Assembly: GCA_008501825.1 (NCBI GenBank)
Contig: QQUA01000023.1
Coordinates: 333,994-397,993, forward strand
Source of the DNA: Planctomycetota bacterium
Lineage (GTDB): Bacteria; Planctomycetota; UBA1135
DNA: 64,000 bases
Direction: 5' to 3'
Shown in pieces: positions 7,939 through 15,481 of this stretch. The notes beneath the pieces are model-generated. The model saw only the letters and a program-made list of their open reading frames with translations, was not told where the DNA came from and did not search any database. The stretch's first letter is position 1; the number at the start of each line of letters is the position of its first letter. The position numbers were made by a program, and so were the translations under genes.

Positions 7939-8778
7939 ATGCTACAGTACGCCGAAATCATGCAAAAGGTGGCCATCATCGGAGCCGGCATCATGGGCCG
8001 GACTTTGCTTCGCGGCTTGCTGCAAGGCGGCGGTTGGGATCCCGGTCGCATTCTGGTGGGCACCCGGCGCCCGGAAACCGCCGAAGAAATCACCTCCCAA
8101 TTCGGAGTCCGGGCCAGTCACGACAGCCGCTCCCTGGTGGGCGAAGCCGATTTCGTCGTGCTCTGCCTGAAGCCCAAAAACATCGCTCGGATCGTCGAAG
8201 CCCTGAGCCCTCACCTTGCCCCGTCCGCTTGCTTCTTGAGCGTGGCGGCGGGAGTGACCTTGGCCGATATCGCCGCCGCCGCCGACCCCAACCGGGCCCT
8301 GATCCGAGCCATGCCGAATACGCCGTGCCAAGTCGGCGCCGGTATGACGGTGCTCAGCCCCGGCGAATTCGCCAGCACCTCTCAAATCGAGGCCGCCCAA
8401 CAAATCTTCGCCCTCCTCGGCCGCGTCCTGGTTTTGGAAGAGGAGCACATGAACGCGGTCACCGGCTTGTCCGCCAGCGGTCCGGCCTTTCTCTATTTGG
8501 TGATTGAATCCCTGACCGACGGCGGCGTCATGTCCGGCTTGCCCCGCAAGGTGGCCATGGAATTGGCGGCTCAGACGGTTATGGGCGCCGCCCAAATGGT
8601 GTTGGAAACCGGAAAGCATCCTGCCGCTTTGAAGGACGCGGTCACTACCCCGGCCGGTTGCACCATCTCCGCCCTGCTGCGATTGGAAGACGGGCGCTTG
8701 CGGTCGGTTTTGGCCCGGGGCGTTCAAGAAGCCGCCACCAGCGCCGCCGGTTTGCGGCAAGTGCAGGAAAATTCATGA
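7939..8778 (+). CDS. proC: Pyrroline-5-carboxylate reductase
   Basis: 279 residues. It makes L-proline from 1-pyrroline-5-carboxylate with NAD(P)H, the last step of proline synthesis. The Rossmann motif GAGIMGRTLLRG lies near the N-terminus, IRAMPNTPCQVGAGM in the middle, and the C-terminal signature runs from TGLSASGPAF to TTPAGCTISAL. The ATG at 7960 (MQKVAIIGAG) fits the family start better than the one at 7939 and would leave 29 bases to the divergent HD gene. The stop overlaps the start of the glycosylase gene (ATGA), so the two are likely co-translated. Confidence 0.95.
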   Translation: MLQYAEIMQKVAIIGAGIMGRTLLRGLLQGGGWDPGRILVGTRRPETAEEITSQFGVRASHDSRSLVGEADFVVLCLKPKNIARIVEALSPHLAPSACFLSVAAGVTLADIAAAADPNRALIRAMPNTPCQVGAGMTVLSPGEFASTSQIEAAQQIFALLGRVLVLEEEHMNAVTGLSASGPAFLYLVIESLTDGGVMSGLPRKVAMELAAQTVMGAAQMVLETGKHPAALKDAVTTPAGCTISALLRLEDGRLRSVLARGVQEAATSAAGLRQVQENS

Positions 8779-9494
8779 AGGAAATGATTCAAATCAGCCG
8801 GCGCTTAAGCCGGTCGGTGACTTCTATGAGCTTTGCGGAGCCGGTCACCCACGTGTACAACCCGTTGCAATATGCCCGCCGCTCCCACGAAGCTTATTTG
8901 GAGCGATTTGCCAAACCGGGAGTCCAAGCCATCTTGCTGGGCATGAACCCGGGCCCATGGGGCATGGCGCAAACCGGAATCCCTTTCGGTGAAGTCGCTT
9001 TGGCCAAAGATTGGTTGGGATTGGCCGCCAAGGTGGACAAACCGGAACGGGAACATCCCAAACGGCCGGTTCAAGGTTTTGACTGTCCCCGAAGTGAAGT
9101 TTCCGGCCGCCGGCTTTGGGGTTGGGCCAAACAGCGATTCGGGAAACCGGAAAAGTTTTTCGAACACTTTTTCGTTTATAACTTTTGCCCGCTCTCTTTC
9201 ATGGAAAAAGGCGGCCGCAATCGGACTCCGGACAAGTTGCCGAAGTCGGAAAAAGAGCCTCTGTTCGCCGCCTGCGATCAAGCTTTGCGAGCCTGCGTGG
9301 AATCCATGCAGCCGGAAATGTTGATCGGCGTCGGAGCCTTTGCCCGGCAACAAGCCAAACGGGCTCTGAACGGCATGAAATTGCCATTAGGAACCATTCT
9401 TCACCCTAGTCCGGCCAGCCCCGCAGCCAACCGAGGATGGGAAGCCCAAGCGGAAGCTCAATTGAAATCCTTGGGGTTAAGGCTGCCTTTTTGA
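8775..9494 (+). CDS. SMUG1-type single-strand-selective uracil-DNA glycosylase
   Basis: 239 residues from the ATG that overlaps the proC stop by four bases. SMUG-family motifs are clear: the water-activating loop GMNPGPWGMAQTGIPFGEV near residue 55 and the minor-groove loop HPSPASPAANRGW near the C-terminus, with VYNFCPLSF between. The enzyme removes uracil and oxidised pyrimidines from DNA as the first step of base excision repair. The Gly-Met-Asn-Pro-Gly version of motif 1 separates it from family 1 Ung. Two further repair genes, exonuclease III and 3-methyladenine glycosylase, lie within 3.5 kb. Confidence 0.93.
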   Translation: MKEMIQISRRLSRSVTSMSFAEPVTHVYNPLQYARRSHEAYLERFAKPGVQAILLGMNPGPWGMAQTGIPFGEVALAKDWLGLAAKVDKPEREHPKRPVQGFDCPRSEVSGRRLWGWAKQRFGKPEKFFEHFFVYNFCPLSFMEKGGRNRTPDKLPKSEKEPLFAACDQALRACVESMQPEMLIGVGAFARQQAKRALNGMKLPLGTILHPSPASPAANRGWEAQAEAQLKSLGLRLPF

Positions 9495-9511
9495 TTCCGT
9501 AAGGTTTTCGG

Positions 9512-9536
9512 ATCCTGCCGTCAATCAAGGCAGGAT
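9512..9536. terminator. Hairpin at convergent junction, no T-tract
   Basis: Arms ATCCTGCC (9512-9519) and GGCAGGAT (9529-9536) pair perfectly over eight bases with a nine-base loop. It lies between the ends of the glycosylase and propeller genes, and the loop contains the propeller gene's stop codon. There is no T-run on either side, so it may act as a message-end structure instead of a classical intrinsic terminator. Confidence 0.5.
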
Positions 9537-11156
9537 GGGCGCCGTGATTGTGTTCGTGGTCACCGACCGGGTGCCTTGCGAGCCGCGGAGAATCACGGCC
9601 TGGGTGTAGACGTCCACCAGGGGAGCGAATTGTGGAACGGTCAGATTCAGGGTGGCATTGCCGGACGAGTCGGCGGTGGCTTGCCCGAACATCACCACCG
9701 GATCCAAGATGTCCAGGCAGGGGCTGCCCTGCGAGTGGCAGGGCCCGAGCCCGAGCCCGGCAAGACTGTAGTAGAACCAAACCGTTTCACCGGGCAGGGC
9801 GGAGCCGGTCCGCAACCAGGCTGGCTGGCCGCGCTGGAACGTGCTTTGGGTCAGAGGCGGACCGACGGGATTGCGGACGAAGACATCACTCAACCCATTC
9901 GTGTCCCCCGGCACAAGGTTGCTTGAGGAGCTTTGGAACGCCACGAAGCGGCCGTCGGCTGAGATCGAGGATAAGTAGCTTAGCCCGCCCCGGTGCATGC
10001 CGGTGGAATCCACGCTGACCACCGTAGTCTGGCCGGATTGGCGGTCGTGGACGTAGATTTCCGAATCGAGAGCCCCGCCCCCGGGTACGAAGTTGGTGTA
10101 ACTTTGAAAGGCCACAAAGCGACCATCGGCCGAGATCGAGGGCTCGTCGCTTCGTGCGTATCCTTGCACTCCCAGAGAGTCCACGCTGACCTGTATGATC
10201 TGGCCAGTCTGGCGATCGTGGACGAAGATATCCTCATAGCTGTTCACGTTCCCGGGTACGAGATTGCTGGCAATGCTGTCAAACGCCACGAAGCGGCCGT
10301 CATGCGATATCGAGGTATTCCAGCAGTGTCCGTTCCCTTGCCCCCCAGCGGAGTCCACGCTGACACGGGTGGTCTGGCCGGTCTGACGGTCGTGAACAAA
10401 GACGTCCCTAGCCCAATTCGTGTCCCCTGACACGAGGTTGCTGGCGGCGCTAATGAAAGCCACAACCCGGCCGTCACCGGAGATCGAACACTCCCAGCTC
10501 TCCCCGTTCCCCTGTAAGCCAGCGGAGTCCACGCTCACCCGAGTCGTGTCGTTGGTTTGGCGGTCGTGGACGAAAGTGTCTCCCCAGCCGTTAGTGTCCC
10601 CACTTACGAGGTTGGATGATGAGCAATAGAACGCGACGAAGCGACCGTCGGCCGAGATCGAGGGATAATAGCTTTGGCCGTACCCCTGCACGCCGACTGA
10701 ATCCACGCTGACCCGCGTGGTCTGGCCGGTCTGACGGTCGTGGACGAAGATGTCCACACTCAAGTTGGTGTCCCCGGGCACGAGGTTGCTAGCCCAGCTT
10801 TGGAACGCCACGAAGCGGCCATCGACCGAGATCGAGGGGTCGTCGCTCATAGAGTCCCCTTGCCCCCCGGCGGAATCCACGCTGACGCGGCTGGTCTGGC
10901 CAGTCTGACGATCATGGACAAAGATGTCCGTGACCCCGTTGGTGTCTCCCGACACGAGGTTGCTGGCGTCACTACTGAAGGTCACGAAACGACCGTCGCC
11001 CGAGATCGCAGGGCGGTCGCTGCCGCTGCTCAGGATCCCTCCGCCAGCTTGCCCCCCGGCCGAGTCCACACTGACCCGTGTGGTCGACGGAGTCTGGGTT
11101 GAAGCAGGGATGGCAAACGAAAGAAAGAGCACCCAAAACGAAACGTGTCGAAACAT
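9525..11156 (-). CDS. Secreted PD40/TolB-like seven-bladed propeller protein
   Basis: 543 residues. The ATG at 11156 is preceded by GGAGG at five-base spacing, so I prefer it to the in-frame ATG at 11168. A signal peptide (MFRHVSFWVLFLSFAIPAST) is followed by seven tandem repeats of about 58 residues. Each repeat carries TTRVSVDSAG, ISADGRFVAF, SNLVPGDTN and DIFVHDRQTGQ, the pattern of WD40-like PD40 blades. Seven copies would close one propeller. The last 110 residues are a separate module (DPVVMFGQATADSSG, then TNTITAPIL) that recurs in two other secreted proteins of this window. Exported; ligand unknown. Confidence 0.88.
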   Translation of the reverse strand: MFRHVSFWVLFLSFAIPASTQTPSTTRVSVDSAGGQAGGGILSSGSDRPAISGDGRFVTFSSDASNLVSGDTNGVTDIFVHDRQTGQTSRVSVDSAGGQGDSMSDDPSISVDGRFVAFQSWASNLVPGDTNLSVDIFVHDRQTGQTTRVSVDSVGVQGYGQSYYPSISADGRFVAFYCSSSNLVSGDTNGWGDTFVHDRQTNDTTRVSVDSAGLQGNGESWECSISGDGRVVAFISAASNLVSGDTNWARDVFVHDRQTGQTTRVSVDSAGGQGNGHCWNTSISHDGRFVAFDSIASNLVPGNVNSYEDIFVHDRQTGQIIQVSVDSLGVQGYARSDEPSISADGRFVAFQSYTNFVPGGGALDSEIYVHDRQSGQTTVVSVDSTGMHRGGLSYLSSISADGRFVAFQSSSSNLVPGDTNGLSDVFVRNPVGPPLTQSTFQRGQPAWLRTGSALPGETVWFYYSLAGLGLGPCHSQGSPCLDILDPVVMFGQATADSSGNATLNLTVPQFAPLVDVYTQAVILRGSQGTRSVTTNTITAPILP

Positions 11157-11161
11157 GATGG

Positions 11162-11166
11162 CCTCC
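11162..11166 (-). promoter_or_regulatory. Ribosome binding site GGAGG deciding the propeller gene start
   Basis: On the minus strand GGAGG, a spacer CCATC and then ATG at 11156. The alternative ATG at 11168 would lie upstream of this site and has no such signal. Confidence 0.75.
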
Positions 11167-11368
11167 ATAGCCAGGGGATGAGGAAGACCAGAACTACTCT
11201 AATCGCGATAGGGGAAGAACTCAAAACTGCCCATTCCAACAAAGGCCTGTAGCTCTCCGGCCTCGTTGCAGTCGTCTTCGCGAATGCGTCCAAAAGTGCG
11301 CAGAGAATGACGGCCGCCTGCAACTGAGCTAGGCAAACGCCGGAAAGGAAATATGCTTTAAACCGATC

Positions 11369-12178
11369 ATGCGCGTCATCACGATCAATCTCAACGGCAT
11401 TCGAGCCGCCGCCCGCAAGGGTTTTTTTGCCTGGATGAGCCGGCAAAAGGCTGATTTGATCTGCTTGCAGGAATTGCGAGTGAAAGAAGAACAAATGACG
11501 GCCCAAATGAAAGCCCCGGGCCGATACCAGGGATATTTTCATTTGGCCGAACGCCCCGGTTATTCCGGCGTCGGCATCTACGTCCAGCGAGAACCCGATC
11601 GGGTGGTGCAAGGCTTAGGTTGGCCCGACATTGACGCCGAAGGCCGCTTTCTGCAAGTCGATTACGGCAACCTCAGCGTGGTTTCCCTCTACTTACCTTC
11701 CGGTTCCAGTAGCGAAGAAAGACAGCAAATCAAATTCGGTTTCATGGATCGCTTTCTGCCTTGGTTGAAAGCCAAAGCCAAGGAAGATCGGGAATACTTG
11801 ATCTGCGGCGACTGGAATATCGCCCACCGCAACATCGATTTAAAAAACTGGCGCGGCAACCAAAAGAACTCCGGTTTTCTACCGGAGGAACGAGCCTGGA
11901 TGGATCAAGTCTTCGGCGAAGCCGGTTGGTGGGACACTCACCGGAGGCTTCAGCCCGAGGCCACCGGAGAAGCCTACACCTGGTGGTCGAATCGGGGCCA
12001 GGCCTGGGCCAACAACACCGGATGGCGCATCGATTACCAAGTGGCGACTCCGGGCATCGGGGCTTTGGCCCGCCAGGCTTCGGTCTACAAACGAAAGCGT
12101 TTCTCCGACCATGCCCCGTTGATTCTGGATTACGACCACGATTTAAGCGGCGGCAACGGCAAGCCGCCCCGGCCCTAA
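11369..12178 (+). CDS. xth: Exodeoxyribonuclease III / AP endonuclease
   Basis: 269 residues, the normal size for the ExoIII family. It cuts DNA 5' of abasic sites and removes 3' blocking groups in base excision repair. Visible active-site motifs: the N-terminal Asn in INLNGIRAA, the metal-binding Glu in CLQELRVKEE, GDWNIAHRNIDL, WRIDYQVATP and the catalytic pair in FSDHAPLI. It acts just after glycosylases, two of which flank it: the SMUG1-type gene upstream and the AAG gene converging from two bases downstream. The 200-base region before it is shared with the divergent propeller gene. Confidence 0.95.
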   Translation: MRVITINLNGIRAAARKGFFAWMSRQKADLICLQELRVKEEQMTAQMKAPGRYQGYFHLAERPGYSGVGIYVQREPDRVVQGLGWPDIDAEGRFLQVDYGNLSVVSLYLPSGSSSEERQQIKFGFMDRFLPWLKAKAKEDREYLICGDWNIAHRNIDLKNWRGNQKNSGFLPEERAWMDQVFGEAGWWDTHRRLQPEATGEAYTWWSNRGQAWANNTGWRIDYQVATPGIGALARQASVYKRKRFSDHAPLILDYDHDLSGGNGKPPRP

Positions 12179-12180
12179 GC

Positions 12181-12822
12181 TCAGCGACGCAGGCGAGCCG
12201 GTCCGGAGACTCCGGGGGAGCCGGCGATGTAGTAACGCCAGGGCAGTTGGGCGTCTTCTCCGGCGTAGTCGACGCCAATTCGTGGGCTTTGCTTCACCAC
12301 TTCTTCCGGAGCCAGGATGCCGGCCCGCAGGCGAAACCGCCCTCTCCCCAGGACGGCACCATTGTCGCCGCCGTCAATGCCCAAACCCTTGGATAAGCAG
12401 GCCGGCCCGCGGAGCAGCACCTCCAGATCCAAGTCTCGACGGCGGCGGCGGCGAATCTCTTTCTCGCCTTGAATCGGCACCGCTCCCCGGAGCAAAACCG
12501 CCTGAGGCTGACCGTCTCCAGCGCAAACCACGTTGGTGCACCAATGCATGCCGTATACGAAGTAGACGTATAGACGGCCGGCAGGCCCCCACATGACCTG
12601 ATTTCGGGGAGTGCGGCGGGCTCCCGAAGAATGGGCCGCTTGGTCTTCCGGCCCGCGATAAGCCTCCACTTCCACGATTCGAGCCGCCAATGTCAGGGAA
12701 TTATTCTTCACCTCTAAAATAGATCCGAGGAGATCTGGCGCCACTTTCAGGACGTCCCGCTGGAAAAAGGATGACGACAGGCCCTCAAGCCTGTTTTCTT
12801 GGCTGGAATCGTGGGGACTCAA
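12181..12822 (-). CDS. 3-methyladenine DNA glycosylase (AAG/MPG family)
   Basis: 213 residues. It removes alkylated purines from DNA. Family motifs are IVEVEAYRGPEDQAAHS, whose Glu activates the water, and RNQVMWGPAGRLYVYFVYGM, followed by LLRGAVPIQG and GPACLSKGLGI. The only in-frame start compatible with the family length is a TTG at 12822, so the exact N-terminus is uncertain. The 3' end lies two bases from that of exonuclease III, which faces it. An unusual run of Arg (EKEIRRRRRRDLD) occupies a surface loop position. Confidence 0.93.
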   Translation of the reverse strand: MSPHDSSQENRLEGLSSSFFQRDVLKVAPDLLGSILEVKNNSLTLAARIVEVEAYRGPEDQAAHSSGARRTPRNQVMWGPAGRLYVYFVYGMHWCTNVVCAGDGQPQAVLLRGAVPIQGEKEIRRRRRRDLDLEVLLRGPACLSKGLGIDGGDNGAVLGRGRFRLRAGILAPEEVVKQSPRIGVDYAGEDAQLPWRYYIAGSPGVSGPARLRR

Positions 12823-12874
12823 ATCTCGGTCATATTATCGAAAAGTTGCAAACACTGTTAACCAAACGCTTGCT

Positions 12875-12896
12875 AGGTCTCCCGACCTCCGCTAGC
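12875..12896 (+). promoter_or_regulatory. Stem-loop-like dyad in leader of the 12977 gene
   Basis: AGGTC (12875-12879), loop TCCC, GACCT (12884-12888), and GCTAG/CTAGC flanks extend the symmetry with a small bulge. It lies about 80 bases before the start codon. It could be an operator or an mRNA leader structure; only the symmetry is seen. Confidence 0.3.
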
Positions 12897-12976
12897 TTGG
12901 AATTGATCGGACGGTCCGGCCCAGCCGCCGCCCGATGAAGTTGTTCCCCTGCTGAGTCCCCCGAACAGGCTTGACC

Positions 12977-13921
12977 ATGAAGCTTTTCTCCCTTGCCGCC
13001 CTCGTCGGCGCTGCTTTGATCCTGGCCCCTGCGGCCTCCGCTCAATACACCCTGGACATTGATCCTGGGGCTTCCTCCTTTACTTGGTCGGCCAACGCTG
13101 CGGCGGTCGGCACCGTTCAGGAGTGTGGCACCGGCAATACCGTGGGAAGTTTTCAAGTGGACGGCACCATGAGCGTGGCTCTGGATCCCCACAATGGTGC
13201 CCTGAGCTGCGGTAAGTTGTATGGCAGCCAAGGCTTTACCATCCCGACTCTGCTGTGCGGCCGGATTCCTAACCCGATCCCCTTCCTGCCGGACCTGGCT
13301 CGAATCGAGATTGACGGCGCGGTCATGGACGCCCAGACCGCTCCCTTTGACATCGATGCCGTCGGCGACTTCACCACCATGGCGGTGCTGGGCTTTACTG
13401 CCGGGGTGGTCACCATCGATCCCTTTGTCGGCGAAACTACGGTGATTCCCCTAGCCGGCTTGCAAGGCGAGCCCACTCCCATTGACGGCAACATCGTCGA
13501 CAATGCCGGCACCATTGAAGGTTCGGTTCCGGTCGACATCGTGATCGACACGCCGGACATGTTCTTCAGCTTGGCCGGCACCTTGGTCGGTTCTGCCCCG
13601 GCGATCGCCAACTTCAGCCTCAACGTCGGCGCTTTGACCGCCGGGACTGACGGTACCTTCGACGTCAGTGGAGCCGATGCCAACGCCGTCTGCCACCTGG
13701 CCTACAGCACCACCGGCGCCGGTTGCACCGCCGTCGATTTCCTGAACACGGTGGTCAGCTTGAACGCTCCGGTTCTGGTTGGCGCCACCATCACCACCGA
13801 CGCCGCCGGCAGCGGTAGCTGGACCTTGCCGATCCCGGCCGGGACCACCGGCGTCACCGTTTCGTTCCAAGCTTCCCACTTGGATCGCACCAGCAACGTG
13901 GTCACCACCACGATTCTGTAA
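12977..13921 (+). CDS. Secreted protein of unknown function with recurrent C-terminal module
   Basis: 314 residues. A clear signal peptide (MKLFSLAALVGAALILAP, cleavage near ASA-Q) precedes a beta-rich, Cys-poor, acidic body dominated by Gly, Thr, Val and Ala. I do not recognise the N-terminal 210 residues. The C-terminal 95 residues (NAPVLVGATITTDAAGSGSW, then VSFQASHLDRTSNVVTTTIL) match the end of the proteins at 9525-11156 and 51277-52137. The start is the ATG at 12977; a TTG six bases upstream would add only two residues. A strong terminator follows, so the gene is probably transcribed alone. Confidence 0.82.
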   Translation: MKLFSLAALVGAALILAPAASAQYTLDIDPGASSFTWSANAAAVGTVQECGTGNTVGSFQVDGTMSVALDPHNGALSCGKLYGSQGFTIPTLLCGRIPNPIPFLPDLARIEIDGAVMDAQTAPFDIDAVGDFTTMAVLGFTAGVVTIDPFVGETTVIPLAGLQGEPTPIDGNIVDNAGTIEGSVPVDIVIDTPDMFFSLAGTLVGSAPAIANFSLNVGALTAGTDGTFDVSGADANAVCHLAYSTTGAGCTAVDFLNTVVSLNAPVLVGATITTDAAGSGSWTLPIPAGTTGVTVSFQASHLDRTSNVVTTTIL

Positions 13922-13949
13922 GCAGGTTTCGGGAGCCGTCTCGAACAAG

Positions 13950-13982
13950 AGCGCAGGTTTCGGCCTGCGCTTCTTTTGTTTT
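13950..13982 (+). terminator. Rho-independent terminator, probably bidirectional
   Basis: Stem AGCGCAGG / CCTGCGCT with a six-base loop TTTCGG, followed by TCTTTTGTTTT on the plus strand. On the minus strand the hairpin is followed by TCTTGTT, so it can also end the minus-strand cluster whose last gene is the Hpt protein. It is the clearest terminator in the window. Confidence 0.9.
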
Positions 13983-13997
13983 GGAAACGTGACTCGC

Positions 13998-14375
13998 TTA
14001 AAAATCTTGGTTCCGGACCCGTTGCAAAACTGAAGCCAACTCCTGCACTGCGGCCAGTAACTCCGGCAAGGCTTTACGGCAGGCAGGCAAATCTCCTTGA
14101 TCGGCAAGTTCCTCCAATCGAGCAGCTTCGGCCCGAGCGGAAACGGCAGCAAATTGAGATACCGAGCCCTTCAGGGAATGAGCCGCCGTACGCAAAGCCG
14201 GCGCATCCTCCCGCTGCAAAGCTTGCTGCAAACGGCTTTGCAGTCCGGGCAACTCCTCAAAGAAAATTTCCACTAATTCCTGGAATAGATCCAGGTCGTG
14301 ATCCAGGTATTCCATCAGGGCTTGCCGATCGAAAACCCTGGCATCATCGGGATGGGTCGGCTCCGATTGGTTCAT
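13998..14375 (-). CDS. Histidine-containing phosphotransfer (Hpt) domain protein
   Basis: 125 residues, a stand-alone Hpt domain. The phospho-accepting His66 lies in the signature AAHSLKGSVSQF. The rest is amphipathic helices as expected for a four-helix bundle (FDRQALMEYLDHDLDLFQEL and so on). Hpt proteins pass phosphate between receiver domains in multistep phosphorelays. No hybrid kinase is adjacent: neighbours are a PHP phosphoesterase upstream (44 bases) and a terminator downstream, so its partners must be encoded elsewhere. Confidence 0.9.
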   Translation of the reverse strand: MNQSEPTHPDDARVFDRQALMEYLDHDLDLFQELVEIFFEELPGLQSRLQQALQREDAPALRTAAHSLKGSVSQFAAVSARAEAARLEELADQGDLPACRKALPELLAAVQELASVLQRVRNQDF

Positions 14376-14419
14376 GTGCTATGGAAACAAGCTTAGCCTT
14401 CCGAATGCCATTGGGAGCC

Positions 14420-15397
14420 TCAACCGATCGAATTCCGGCGAAAAAGGAAGTTTTTTCCCAGAGCTTTCAGGAGGTGTAGCCGATAGCGAATCTTTTCGCG
14501 GAAACGCCAATACCCTTCGGCGCCCTGACACAAGCCGAATTGCAAACTCCGCTGAAGAGAGAGCGGCCCTTCGTTGCCAGCGTAATACGTTCTTCCTTTG
14601 CCGACCTGCCAAGCCGCATGGGCGTCGCTGCTTCCCGTTACCGCCACTCGAATCCTTTGGTTTTCCACCGCGTCTCTGGCCGCCAGGTTGTAGCGGGCGG
14701 CAAAGCCCGGCACGGCATTGGTGCATTCAATGGCGTCGAAAGGAACGGTATTCAACAAATCGCCGCAGCCCAATTTGACCCGCAACAAGCGCTCGATCAG
14801 CTTCGGCGCAAATGGATGGTGCGCCACCGCGATGCCACCGGCTTGGTGAATCCGCTCCACGGTTTCGGCGGCACTCAATCCCTTGGGAACGGTTCGGGTC
14901 ACGAACAGGGCTCCGATGTGTCCATCCCGGGAAGAAACTTCCACCCCCGGGATTACCGCCAGGGGCAAGCGCCGGCGATGGGCTCTCCGGCGCGCCTCCA
15001 GGGCACCTCCGATTTCATCGTGGTCGGTAATGGCAATGGCGTCCAAGCGCTGTTCCACCGCCGCCGCCAGCACCCGATCCAAATCATCGCCGTCGGACCA
15101 TTGGGTATGAATGTGAAGGTCCGCCGTGTTTTGGAGAACGACCTTTTCCTTGGCGTCCAAACCGACCAAACGCAGCGCCGGTAAATAGCGGCTCTCATAA
15201 GCGGTGGCTTGCCAATGGGGCAAAGCCTCGATCGCGGCCAGGTCCTGCTCGGCACCGGCCTCCAATGCCGCCAAGGCATCGAAGTCATCCACATACCGGT
15301 CTACCTCGGAGAGTTGATGTTGGTTTCCGGCCACCGGAAGCGAAACGTATCCACGAGAGGTCGGCTGCACGGTTTGGGCGGTTTGGCTAAGCGTCAT
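14420..15397 (-). CDS. PHP-domain metal-dependent phosphoesterase
   Basis: 325 residues. The PHP motifs are TADLHIHTQWSDG (about residues 91-103), AITDHDEIGG, IPGVEVSS, AVAHHPFAPKL and GSSDAHAAWQVG, which together supply the His/Asp metal ligands. The closest characterised type is the nucleotide/oligoribonucleotide phosphatase group (YciV/TrpH-like, COG0613). About 90 residues precede the PHP domain and are unassigned; a basic C-terminus of about 40 residues follows. It lies between the TlpA-like gene and the Hpt gene on the same strand. Substrate not determined. Confidence 0.85.
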   Translation of the reverse strand: MTLSQTAQTVQPTSRGYVSLPVAGNQHQLSEVDRYVDDFDALAALEAGAEQDLAAIEALPHWQATAYESRYLPALRLVGLDAKEKVVLQNTADLHIHTQWSDGDDLDRVLAAAVEQRLDAIAITDHDEIGGALEARRRAHRRRLPLAVIPGVEVSSRDGHIGALFVTRTVPKGLSAAETVERIHQAGGIAVAHHPFAPKLIERLLRVKLGCGDLLNTVPFDAIECTNAVPGFAARYNLAARDAVENQRIRVAVTGSSDAHAAWQVGKGRTYYAGNEGPLSLQRSLQFGLCQGAEGYWRFREKIRYRLHLLKALGKNFLFRRNSIG

Positions 15398-15481
15398 GAA
15401 TGGTTCCCGATTCGGCCAAACTTCCTATCGGCCCGGAATGCAAGGGATCTGAACGAAAGCTCGGAGCCATCCATCGACCGA

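Noticed and set aside
11353..11361. Two-codon open frame ATG-CTT-TAA with AAGGA before it, upstream of exonuclease III
   Set aside because: It could be a minimal upstream frame, but three codons cannot be told from chance.
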